A stretch of 6,997 bases of DNA. Origin: an uncultured Gammaproteobacteria bacterium (GTDB taxonomy: Bacteria > Pseudomonadota > Gammaproteobacteria > Steroidobacterales > Woeseiaceae). The position numbers and the translations under genes are program-made. This document shows positions 1 to 5,632 of the stretch, piece by piece (position 1 is the first letter of the stretch; the number at the start of each line of letters is the position of its first letter). The DNA lies in contig CALKYK010000010.1 of assembly GCA_938003715.1 (NCBI GenBank), positions 1 to 6,997 of the forward strand. The letters are read 5' to 3'. The notes below the pieces were generated by a model. It made no database searches, was not told where the DNA came from, and saw only the letters and a list, made by a program, of their open reading frames with translations.

Positions 1-2
1 GC

Positions 3-536
3 GACTTTCTCCGAGTACCTGCCCTCCTTCGCCTGCGCGAAATTGCAGGTCGGGTTGACGAGCGTGTGCGTCAGCACCTTGTCGTGGCTGCGCACATACT
101 CGTAGTAGCGGCGCATGTTCTCGGCGAATTCCGGCCTGCCTTCCGCCAGGAAATCGGCGCCGGCCGCGAAAGCGGTCACCGACGCGTTCTTGTAGTCCGG
201 CGTGCGGCCGAACATGCCGTTCGACCAGGTTGCCCATTCGTAAAACGCCTCGCCGCGGCGCTTCACGTCGCCCACCGATCGGGGCACCAGGAACGACATC
301 GCGTAGCGCTTGCCGCCTTCCTCGTACGTCACTTTGTCGCGATAGCGGGGATCGGACTGCCTGTCGATGAACCCGGCAAGCGTTTCCGCACCGCGACGAA
401 GCCCCGGATGCGTCGTCACGTCCTGCACACGTTCGCCCTGCAACCAGACCTCGCGCCCGTCGCGAAGGCCCTCGAGGTACGCCTTGCCGTTACGGATGCC
501 GTTGCCGGTCTGAAGCGTCGCCGCTTTCACCGCCAT
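3..536 (-). CDS. HpaB-like FADH2-dependent aromatic (4-hydroxyphenylacetate 3-hydroxylase family) monooxygenase, N-terminal part
   Basis: Seen: an open minus-strand frame of 178 codons runs from ATG (536-534) to the left edge without a stop, so the C-terminal part (family members are usually about 480-520 aa) is outside. A Shine-Dalgarno GGAG lies at 546-543, six bases before the ATG, which supports this start. The translation begins MAVKAATLQTGNGIRNGKAY and carries FIDRQSDPRY (56-65), GMFGRTPDYKN (107-117) and HTLVNPTCN (157-165). Known: in the HpaB family an Arg and Tyr in a GRxPDY segment and a later His form the phenol-binding site; here they would be R111, Y115 and H157. These enzymes use reduced FAD and O2 to ortho-hydroxylate phenols in the cytosol and need a separate flavin reductase, which is what the divergent neighbour encodes. 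Inference: this is the oxygenase component. The true substrate (4-hydroxyphenylacetate, a chlorophenol, a tyrosine-like or pathway-specific phenol) cannot be read from the N-terminus. Confidence 0.85.
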   Translation of the reverse strand, partial: MAVKAATLQTGNGIRNGKAYLEGLRDGREVWLQGERVQDVTTHPGLRRGAETLAGFIDRQSDPRYRDKVTYEEGGKRYAMSFLVPRSVGDVKRRGEAFYEWATWSNGMFGRTPDYKNASVTAFAAGADFLAEGRPEFAENMRRYYEYVRSHDKVLTHTLVNPTCNFAQAKEGRYSEKV

Positions 537-572
537 GATCGGCTCCGGCACGGGAGGCGAAAGCAGAAGTCG

Positions 573-601
573 TTGTAATTCTTGCGAAACCCCGGCATAA
601 C
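573..601 (+). promoter_or_regulatory. Candidate sigma70-type promoter for the flavin reductase gene
   Basis: TTGTAA (573-578, 4 of 6 to TTGACA) and CATAAC (596-601, 4 of 6 to TATAAT) are separated by 17 bp. Transcription would begin near 607-609, only a few bases before ATG 612. That agrees with the lack of a ribosome-binding site there and argues against the TTG start at 582. Both boxes are imperfect, and this is a pattern match only. Confidence 0.3.
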
Positions 602-639
602 ACCATCCAACATGACCCAATACACATCCTTTCGCAAGA
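580..639. promoter_or_regulatory. Perfect 10-bp inverted repeat flanking the flavin reductase start; possible operator
   Basis: TCTTGCGAAA at 580-589 and TTTCGCAAGA at 630-639 are exact reverse complements. They are separated by 40 bp, with centres 50 bp apart (close to five helical turns). The left arm lies inside the spacer of the candidate promoter in the gap between the divergent oxygenase and reductase genes. The right arm covers the end of codon 6 to the start of codon 10 of the reductase. Neither arm extends outward or inward. Inference: two half-sites or two operators for a regulator of the divergent pair. Because the right arm is coding, chance is possible. Confidence 0.35.
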
Positions 640-1079
640 GCCTGTCCCGGTTTGCCACCGGCGTCACCGTCATTACCTGCTCGGACAAGGACGGCAAGCA
701 TTGCGGCATCACGGCGAACAGCTTCAGCTCCGTGTCGCTCGATCCGCCGCTGATCCTGTGGAACATCGCCAAGGTCTCGAATTCGCTCTCGGCCTATCTC
801 GCCGCCGAGTTTTTCGCGGTCAACGTGCTGCGCGAGGACCAGGAGGCGCTGTCGCGACATTTCGCCCGGACGGATCACAGGCTCTTCGACGATATCCCGC
901 ATTCGGTTTCCGACCGCGGCGCGCCGCTGCTGATCGATCCGCTCGCGGTATTCGAATGTCGAACCGTCGAGGTGCATGACTGCGGCGATCACTACATCAT
1001 CATCGGCGAAGTGCTCGAGCATCGCCATACCGATGGCGAGCCGCTTTTGTTTTACGACGGCCGTTACAGGACATTCTGA
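612..1079 (+). CDS. Flavin reductase (HpaC-like, flavin reductase-like FMN-binding domain)
   Basis: 155 aa. It reduces FMN or FAD with NAD(P)H and passes the free reduced flavin to a partner monooxygenase in the cytosol. Seen: FRKSLSRFATGVTVIT (7-22), GITANSFSSVSLDPP (32-46), FAVNVL, LSRHFA, GDHYIIIGEV (125-134) and the C-terminal PLLFYDGRYRTF. Known: these are the hallmark blocks of the short-chain flavin reductase family (HpaC, and NtaB- and ActVB-like relatives), which is typically 150-190 aa, so the gene looks complete. Start: a TTG at 582 would add ten residues, but the family usually starts a few residues before FRxxxxRFATG, so ATG 612 is preferred. No Shine-Dalgarno sequence precedes 612, so the message may be leaderless or nearly so. 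Context: it is divergent from the HpaB-like oxygenase, a natural partner, and 18 bp upstream of the NTF2-like gene on the same strand. The family call is firm; the partner is inferred from adjacency. Confidence 0.9.
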   Translation: MTQYTSFRKSLSRFATGVTVITCSDKDGKHCGITANSFSSVSLDPPLILWNIAKVSNSLSAYLAAEFFAVNVLREDQEALSRHFARTDHRLFDDIPHSVSDRGAPLLIDPLAVFECRTVEVHDCGDHYIIIGEVLEHRHTDGEPLLFYDGRYRTF

Positions 1080-1097
1080 GCCGACTCGGAGCTGCGC

Positions 1098-1499
1098 ATG
1101 AGTGCGGAAGACAACAAGAAAGTGATACGGGCGTTTTTCGAAGCCGGAAACCGGGGCGATTTCGACGCCTGTTTCGCACTGATCGCCGACGATATCGTCT
1201 GGACTAATTCCGGAAGCACGCGTTTCTCCGGCCGGTTCTCCGGCAAGCAAACGGTGATGAACGACCTGATCGGACCGCTTTTTGGGCGACTGAAAAACGG
1301 CATACACGCCGAGATCGTCAAGCTCGTTGCCGAGGGCGATATTGTCGTCGCGGAGACCCGTGGCCGGGCGGAAACGACGGACGGGAAACCGTACAACAAC
1401 AGCTACTGTCACATCGTTCGACTGAGGGACGGGCAGTGGGCGGAGGTCACCGAATTCCTGGATACGGCCCTCGTCGACGAAACTTTCGGCCCGGCCTGA
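1098..1499 (+). CDS. NTF2-like / SnoaL-type small protein (nuclear transport factor 2 fold)
   Basis: 133 aa, complete. Seen: an N-terminal helix pattern NKKVIRAFFEAGNRGDFDA (6-24), then LIADDIVWTNSG (28-39), a short FSGRFSGKQTV segment (43-53), and the strands IHAEIVKLVAEGDIVVAETRG and CHIVRLRDGQWAEVTEFLDTALV. Known: this is the layout of the SnoaL/ketosteroid isomerase-like superfamily of alpha+beta barrels, usually 120-140 aa. Members include polyketide cyclases, isomerases, dehydratases and ligand-binding proteins, so the fold does not fix the reaction. No signal peptide is seen, so it is probably cytosolic. Start: GGAG at 1088-1091 sits six bases before ATG 1098. Context: it begins 18 bp after the flavin reductase stop and is very likely in the same transcript, so it may act on a substrate or product of the flavin monooxygenase. 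That role is inference. Fold confidence is high and function unknown. Confidence 0.8.
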   Translation: MSAEDNKKVIRAFFEAGNRGDFDACFALIADDIVWTNSGSTRFSGRFSGKQTVMNDLIGPLFGRLKNGIHAEIVKLVAEGDIVVAETRGRAETTDGKPYNNSYCHIVRLRDGQWAEVTEFLDTALVDETFGPA

Positions 1500-1513
1500 C
1501 GTCGTACCCGGCC

Positions 1514-1529
1514 GCCCGCGAGTTCGGGC
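1514..1529 (+). other. Small GC hairpin between the NTF2-like and proline dehydrogenase genes
   Basis: GCCCG (1514-1518) and CGGGC (1525-1529) form a perfect 5-bp stem with a 6-base loop, 14 bases after the NTF2-like stop. It is followed by AAAATT and not by a T-run, so it is not a standard intrinsic terminator. It might stabilise a processed 3' end or weaken read-through, or be a chance product of high GC. Confidence 0.2.
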
Positions 1530-1565
1530 AAAATTGACCACCGTCTCGAAACCACGGAAGCCTCG

Positions 1566-2477
1566 ATGTCCGCCAACTGGTTCCACCGCCTGCTGATCGC
1601 GCCGCTGCCCTACGTGCCGCGCCCGATCGTCTGGCAGCTGTCGCGCCGTTACATTGCCGGCACCGATCTCGACAGCGCGTTCGACACCGTTCGCGCATTG
1701 AACGCGGGCGGCTGTTCGGCAACGCTGGATGTGCTCGGTGAGGACAGCACCGTACGGAGCGACATTGAAATCGCGCGCGACCTGTACCTGGGCGCGCTGG
1801 ACGGCATCGTCCGGCCAAACCTCGACTGCGGCATCTCGGTCAAGCTCTCCGACATGGGGCTGCGCTTCGACGCGGACTTCTGCCGACAGACGATGGAACG
1901 GATCCTTGCCGAAGCGGCGAAGAACGACATCTTCGTCCGCATCGACATGGAGGACGCGACCGTCACGACCCAGACGCTCGATCTCTACCGCGACCTGCAC
2001 CGCTCATTCGACAACCTCGGCACGGTGATCCAGGCCTATCTCCGTCGCAGTCCCGATGACGTGCGCGCACTGCTGGAAGAGGGCCGGGCGGACCTGCGGC
2101 TGGTAAAGGGCATCTACGTCGAGGACGAAGCGGTGGCGCTGAAAGATCCCGACGACATTCGCACAGCGTTCCGGGAACTCCTGGTACAGATGCTCGAAGG
2201 CGGCATCGAGCGCGTCGCCATCGCCACCCACGACCCGGCGCTGATCGAGTTTGCCGAGCAATATATCGAGCAGCACGCGGTGGACCGCTCACGCTACGAG
2301 TTCCAGATGCTGCTCGGCGTTGCGGAAAACCTGCGCGCGTCGCTGGTCGCGAAAGGACATCCTTTGCGCGTATACGTGCCCTTCGGCGAACGCTGGTTCG
2401 CCTATTCGATCCGGCGCCTGCGCGAGAACCCGGAAATTGCCGGGCACATTGTCCGCAACCTGTTCAGCCGCAACTGA
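1566..2477 (+). CDS. Proline dehydrogenase (monofunctional, FAD-dependent)
   Basis: 303 aa, complete. It oxidises L-proline to delta-1-pyrroline-5-carboxylate with FAD and feeds electrons to the quinone pool; P5C dehydrogenase then makes glutamate. Seen: GISVKLSDMGLRFD (89-102, Lys93), FVRIDMEDATVT (123-134, Asp127), LRLVKGIYVEDE (177-188), ATHD, YEFQMLLGV, VYVPFGERWFAY (269-280) and RRLRENP (283-289). Known: these match the PRODH barrel motifs. Lys93, Asp127, Tyr280 and the Arg283-Arg284 pair correspond to the catalytic and proline-carboxylate-binding residues of the PutA PRODH domain. The length fits stand-alone bacterial PRODH, with no P5C dehydrogenase or DNA-binding domain attached. Start: GGAAG at 1556-1560 precedes ATG 1566 by five bases. 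Context: it starts 66 bp after the NTF2-like gene on the same strand, so it could be read through or have its own promoter; I see no good -35/-10 pair. It converges with the S9 peptidase gene. No P5C dehydrogenase gene is in the window. Confidence 0.93.
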   Translation: MSANWFHRLLIAPLPYVPRPIVWQLSRRYIAGTDLDSAFDTVRALNAGGCSATLDVLGEDSTVRSDIEIARDLYLGALDGIVRPNLDCGISVKLSDMGLRFDADFCRQTMERILAEAAKNDIFVRIDMEDATVTTQTLDLYRDLHRSFDNLGTVIQAYLRRSPDDVRALLEEGRADLRLVKGIYVEDEAVALKDPDDIRTAFRELLVQMLEGGIERVAIATHDPALIEFAEQYIEQHAVDRSRYEFQMLLGVAENLRASLVAKGHPLRVYVPFGERWFAYSIRRLRENPEIAGHIVRNLFSRN

Positions 2478-2483
2478 CGGAAA

Positions 2484-4502
2484 CTACCGGCCGCGCAAAT
2501 AAAGGCCGTACCAGTCGAGGTATCGCTGGTAGCGATCGCGAACGAAGCTCGGGCGCGTGATGCTGTGTGCCTCGTCGGGATACACGACCAGCTGCGTCGG
2601 TACTCCGCGGCGCCTCAGCGCCTGGTAGAGCTGCTCCGAGTTTTGGATCGGCACGTTCCAGTCCTCCTTGCCGCCGATGACGAGCGTCGGCGTGACGATC
2701 TTGTCGACGTCGTTCCACGGCGAGATGCGCTCCCAGTTCTCGCGCGACTCCCACGGCAGCCCCAGCTCGGCCTCCCACCAGTACTGGTAGTGGTCATGGC
2801 CGTAGTTCGCGACGTAGTTCACTTCGCTGGCACCGCTGATCGCGGCTTCGAAGCGGTCCGACTTCGTGATCACGTAGTTGGTCAGGATGCCGCCGTAGGA
2901 CCAGCCGCCAACGCCCAGCCGGTCCGGATCCGTGTAGCCCTGCTCGATCGTGTAGTCGACCGCCGCCATCACGTCTTCGAAGTCTTTTACACCCCAGGCG
3001 GCGAACAGCGCGGCGGAAAAGTCCTGCCCGTAGCCGCTCGAGCCACGCGGGTTGCTGATCACGACCACGTAGCCGTGCGCCGCCAGCAACTGCGCCTCGC
3101 TGTTCCAGGAAAAGTCGTACTGCGCGACCGGCCCGCCGTGGATGCGCAGCACGGTCGGGTAGCGGCGGCCTTCACGGTAGTCCGGCGGCAGGAATACGAA
3201 GCCCTCGATCTCGGTACCGTCGCCGCTATCGAACGTCACGTTCAGGACGCGCGCCAGGTCGAGTTCGCGCAGGACCGCGGAATTCGTATCGGTCAGCTGT
3301 GTCGGCGCGCCGTGCCCGTGCAGGAACAGTTCGTCGGGGAACAGCACCGTGCCGGTGCGGGCGACGATCTCGCCCCCTGCGCCGTGAACGAACTCGGCGA
3401 TCGCGATTTCTCCGTCGATCATCGGCATCCCGCGGCCGGCCGCAACGTCGTACCTCCACAAGGACTGCGCGGCGCTGTTCTCGACGATGAACAGAATCTC
3501 GTTCGCGCTCGAGCCGAACTTCGGCGCGATGACGTTGCGGTCGAGTTCCGCGGTCAACACGCGCTCGCCGCCGCCATCTGCGGCGACAATCGCGAGATGA
3601 TTCGTCGCGTACCAGATCAGCTCCGGTTCGGTGACCGCGACATAAGCGATGTGCGCGCCGTCAGGGCTCCACGCCGGCGCGTAATCGGAGCCGGGGTTTT
3701 CGGTCAGCCGCCGCGGCTCGTGCGGCGCATCGGCGGTCTCCGCCGGCACCACCCAGATGTCCGAGTTGACGTTCGAGTCCGGTTCCTCGGTCCGGTTGCT
3801 GACAAACGCGATCTCCTTCCCGTCCGGTTTCCACGCCGGCTGGCTGTCGTCGTAGTCGCCTTCGGTCAATTGCACCGGTTGCTCGTTGCGGCCGTCGACG
3901 ACGTAGAGGTGCGTGCGGCTGCGATCGAGATACGGCACTCCGTCCTCCTTGAACTGCAGCCGGTCGATGACGTAGGGAAGCGGCTTCGGCTCCTCACCGG
4001 CTTCTTCGGCCGCTTCGGCGGCGAGGTCCGACGCCGACTTGTCCTTGATGACGAGCAGCATGCGCTCGCCTGAAGGGGACCACTCGAACTGCTGCACGCC
4101 CTGGTCGATATCGGTGTACGACTGCGCTTCGCCGCCGCGCAGGTCGAGCGTCCAGACCTGCGTTTTCGCGTCGTCATCGCTGCGGGCCGCAAGGAAAGCG
4201 AGGTAGCGCCCGTCGGCGCTGAATCGCGGTGAAAATGCGGCGTAATCGTCGCCGGTCATCTGCAGCGTTTCGCCGCCGTCCCGCGAAACCATGAAGATCT
4301 GCGACGTTTCCTCATCGGCCTCCTGGTCGTTCCGCGTCACGACGTACGCGATCCAGTTGCCGTCCGGATGCAGCTGCGGGTCCGATACGTAACGCAACGA
4401 CAGCAGGTCGTCGATATCCAGGCGACTGTCTGCACCACTCTGCGCCGCAGCGCCCATCGCCGCCAGCATCGAAAGAAGCACTGCACCAGCCAGGTTTTTC
4501 AT
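2484..4502 (-). CDS. S9-family peptidase (prolyl oligopeptidase / acylaminoacyl-peptidase type), exported
   Basis: 672 aa. A serine peptidase that cleaves short peptides, probably in the periplasm. Seen: an N-terminal Sec signal MKNLAGAVLLSMLAAMGAAA with likely cleavage after Ala20. A TolB/WD40-like propeller follows with repeated PD40-type units (HPDGNWIAY near 45-53, FSADGRYLAF, WSPSGERML, WKPDGKEIAF, WSPDGAHIAY). The alpha/beta hydrolase domain (about 435-672) has HGGP (455-458), NPRGSSGYG, nucleophile motif GGWSYGG with Ser535, GGKEDWNVP with Asp614 and YPDEAHS with His646, so the Ser-Asp-His triad is intact. Length and domain order match the S9 family. No cysteine is present. Start: a GTG at 4538 would add 12 residues before the signal peptide, so ATG 4502 is chosen. 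Its upstream G-run (4511-4506) is only three bases away, a weak ribosome site. It is divergent from the metallophosphoesterase and convergent with proline dehydrogenase, 6 bp apart. Exact specificity (dipeptidyl, acylaminoacyl or prolyl) is not determinable. Confidence 0.93.
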   Translation of the reverse strand: MKNLAGAVLLSMLAAMGAAAQSGADSRLDIDDLLSLRYVSDPQLHPDGNWIAYVVTRNDQEADEETSQIFMVSRDGGETLQMTGDDYAAFSPRFSADGRYLAFLAARSDDDAKTQVWTLDLRGGEAQSYTDIDQGVQQFEWSPSGERMLLVIKDKSASDLAAEAAEEAGEEPKPLPYVIDRLQFKEDGVPYLDRSRTHLYVVDGRNEQPVQLTEGDYDDSQPAWKPDGKEIAFVSNRTEEPDSNVNSDIWVVPAETADAPHEPRRLTENPGSDYAPAWSPDGAHIAYVAVTEPELIWYATNHLAIVAADGGGERVLTAELDRNVIAPKFGSSANEILFIVENSAAQSLWRYDVAAGRGMPMIDGEIAIAEFVHGAGGEIVARTGTVLFPDELFLHGHGAPTQLTDTNSAVLRELDLARVLNVTFDSGDGTEIEGFVFLPPDYREGRRYPTVLRIHGGPVAQYDFSWNSEAQLLAAHGYVVVISNPRGSSGYGQDFSAALFAAWGVKDFEDVMAAVDYTIEQGYTDPDRLGVGGWSYGGILTNYVITKSDRFEAAISGASEVNYVANYGHDHYQYWWEAELGLPWESRENWERISPWNDVDKIVTPTLVIGGKEDWNVPIQNSEQLYQALRRRGVPTQLVVYPDEAHSITRPSFVRDRYQRYLDWYGLYLRGR
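2485..2510. terminator. Possible hairpin at the convergent proline dehydrogenase / S9 peptidase junction
   Basis: TACCGGCC (2485-2492) can pair with GGCCGTA (2504-2510) with one bulged base around an 11-base AT-richer loop. It sits just after the proline dehydrogenase stop and inside the last codons of the S9 peptidase gene. There is no clean T-run on either side, so it is at best a weak two-way pause or 3'-end-stabilising element. Confidence 0.2.
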
Positions 4503-4517
4503 GGGTCCCCCGAAATT

Positions 4518-4547
4518 CTGCGCGCCGACGCGCGTCACGTGGCGCAG
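4518..4547. promoter_or_regulatory. Cluster of dyad symmetries in the S9 peptidase / metallophosphoesterase divergent gap
   Basis: Within the 92-bp gap (4503-4594) there is a perfect 10-bp palindrome GACGCGCGTC (4527-4536), followed at once by the palindrome CACGTG (4536-4541). Both are enclosed by CTGCGC (4518-4523) and its reverse complement GCGCAG (4542-4547). The location between divergent genes suits an operator or a hairpin leader, but GC-rich DNA makes short palindromes common. I could not pick a convincing promoter for either gene here. Confidence 0.3.
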
Positions 4548-4594
4548 TGTATGCTTGTTGCCAGCCGGTTCGCTATGCCGATACGAGGTTGCAG

Positions 4595-5632
4595 ATGATG
4601 AAACTCCATGTATCCGCGCGCATTGTCGGTCCCCTCCTGGCAGCCTTTACACTAGCCGCCTGCGATGTCGCCGGCGACCGCAGCGGCCAGGTGCAGCACG
4701 ATTTCGATGCCGGTCCGACGCCGTGGACCGACCGCACTCCCGACGACGACGATTCGAAGTTCACATTCGCCATTTTCTCGGACCTCTACGGTGGCGAGCG
4801 GGACCGGGTCTTCGACATCGCGGTGCAGCAACTTGCGCTGCTCAAACCTGCCTTCGTGCTGAGCGTCGGCGACCTGATCGACGGCGGCAGCGAAGACCGG
4901 CAGCGCCTTGCCGCCGAGTGGGATGCCTTCGAGGCAAAGCTCGAACCGCTTTCCGCGCCGGTATTTTTCGTCGGCGGCAACCACGACCTGACCAACCTGA
5001 CGATGCGTGACATCTGGATCGAGCGCTTCGGTGCGCGCTACTACCATTTCCTGTACCGCGGCGTTCTGTTCCTGGTGCTGGACAGCGAAGACGCCGACGC
5101 CAGGCGCATGCAGGAAATTTTCCGGGCACGCGCCGAGGCGATCGAGGTCCTCGAGCGTGAGGGGCAGGACGCCTATACGAATAGCGCTTATTTCTCGATG
5201 CCGGAGCGCCGCACCGGCGCAATGAGCGAAGAGCAATCGCGGTATTTCCGTGACGTGCTGGTACGGTATCCGGACGTTCGCTGGACGTTCGTGCTGATGC
5301 ACAAGCCTCTATGGCGGGACGCGTCGAATGCCGCATTTCGGTCGCTTGAGGAGGACCTCGCCGGCCGCCCGTACACGGTGATCAACGGGCACTTCCATTC
5401 GTATTCACTGACGCAGCGAAACGGCCGGGACTACATCCACCTGGGTACGACGAGCGGCAGCCAGAATGCGGCCGACCCGAACTCGTTCGATCACGTGACC
5501 CTGGTGGCGGTGGGCAGCGCGGCCCCGACGATCGTGAACCTGCGTCTCGAAGGCATCCTCGACAAGGCCGGGAACGTGCCGCTGGGCGGCAACGACGTGT
5601 GCTTCAGCGCCGCGCGTTGTGCAGCCGACTGA
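4595..5632 (+). CDS. Lipoprotein metallophosphoesterase (calcineurin-like fold)
   Basis: 345 aa. A binuclear-metal phosphoesterase of unknown substrate, lipid-anchored in the envelope. Seen: the signal segment ends in LAAC (20-23), a lipobox with Cys23 as the lipidated residue. Asp24 is the +2 residue that in E. coli retains lipoproteins in the inner membrane. Metallophosphoesterase blocks: FSDLYGG (61-67, Asp63), SVGDLIDGG (90-98, Asp93), VGGNHDL (126-132, Asn129/His130), VLMHKP (His236) and NGHFHS (His266, His268). All usual ligands are present except the first-motif His, which is Tyr65. Two cysteines near the end (Cys336, Cys342) could form a disulfide. A DDDD run (50-53) marks the linker. 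Start: GAGG at 4585-4588 fits ATG 4595, and a second ATG follows directly at 4598; a GTG at 4547 would put residues ahead of the signal peptide and is not used. It is divergent from the S9 peptidase and its stop abuts that of the coiled-coil gene. The family is clear; the substrate could be a phosphomonoester, a phosphodiester or a nucleotide. Confidence 0.88.
   Translation: MMKLHVSARIVGPLLAAFTLAACDVAGDRSGQVQHDFDAGPTPWTDRTPDDDDSKFTFAIFSDLYGGERDRVFDIAVQQLALLKPAFVLSVGDLIDGGSEDRQRLAAEWDAFEAKLEPLSAPVFFVGGNHDLTNLTMRDIWIERFGARYYHFLYRGVLFLVLDSEDADARRMQEIFRARAEAIEVLEREGQDAYTNSAYFSMPERRTGAMSEEQSRYFRDVLVRYPDVRWTFVLMHKPLWRDASNAAFRSLEEDLAGRPYTVINGHFHSYSLTQRNGRDYIHLGTTSGSQNAADPNSFDHVTLVAVGSAAPTIVNLRLEGILDKAGNVPLGGNDVCFSAARCAAD

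Noticed and set aside
66..578. 170-codon plus-strand open frame at the left edge
   Set aside because: It is codon-register antisense to the HpaB-like gene, which has family motifs and a good ribosome site. The product has no recognisable motif.
582..611. TTG start at 582 for the flavin reductase
   Set aside because: It adds ten residues with no family counterpart, has no ribosome site, and would lie upstream of the likely transcription start.
1534..1562. TTGACC (1534-1539) as a -35 box for proline dehydrogenase
   Set aside because: At 17 bp spacing the -10 position reads GAAGCC and overlaps the ribosome site; no acceptable -10 exists before the ATG.
2565..4073. 502-codon open frame on the plus strand, antisense to the S9 peptidase
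   Set aside because: Its codons lie exactly opposite the peptidase codons, so antisense stops would need sense TTA, CTA or TCA, which GC-rich genes rarely use. The product is Arg/Val/Asp/Ala-rich with no recognisable motif, while the minus strand encodes a full catalytic triad and signal peptide.
4503..4538. GTG start at 4538 for the S9 peptidase
   Set aside because: It would put 12 mostly polar residues in front of a clean signal peptide that begins at ATG 4502.
4555..4586. TTGCCA (4558-4563) as a -35 box for the metallophosphoesterase
   Set aside because: The corresponding -10 (GATACG, about 16 bp on) matches only three of six bases and runs into the ribosome site.
4652..5302. 216-codon minus-strand open frame inside the metallophosphoesterase
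   Set aside because: It is codon-register antisense to a gene with clear metal-binding motifs and shows no motif of its own.
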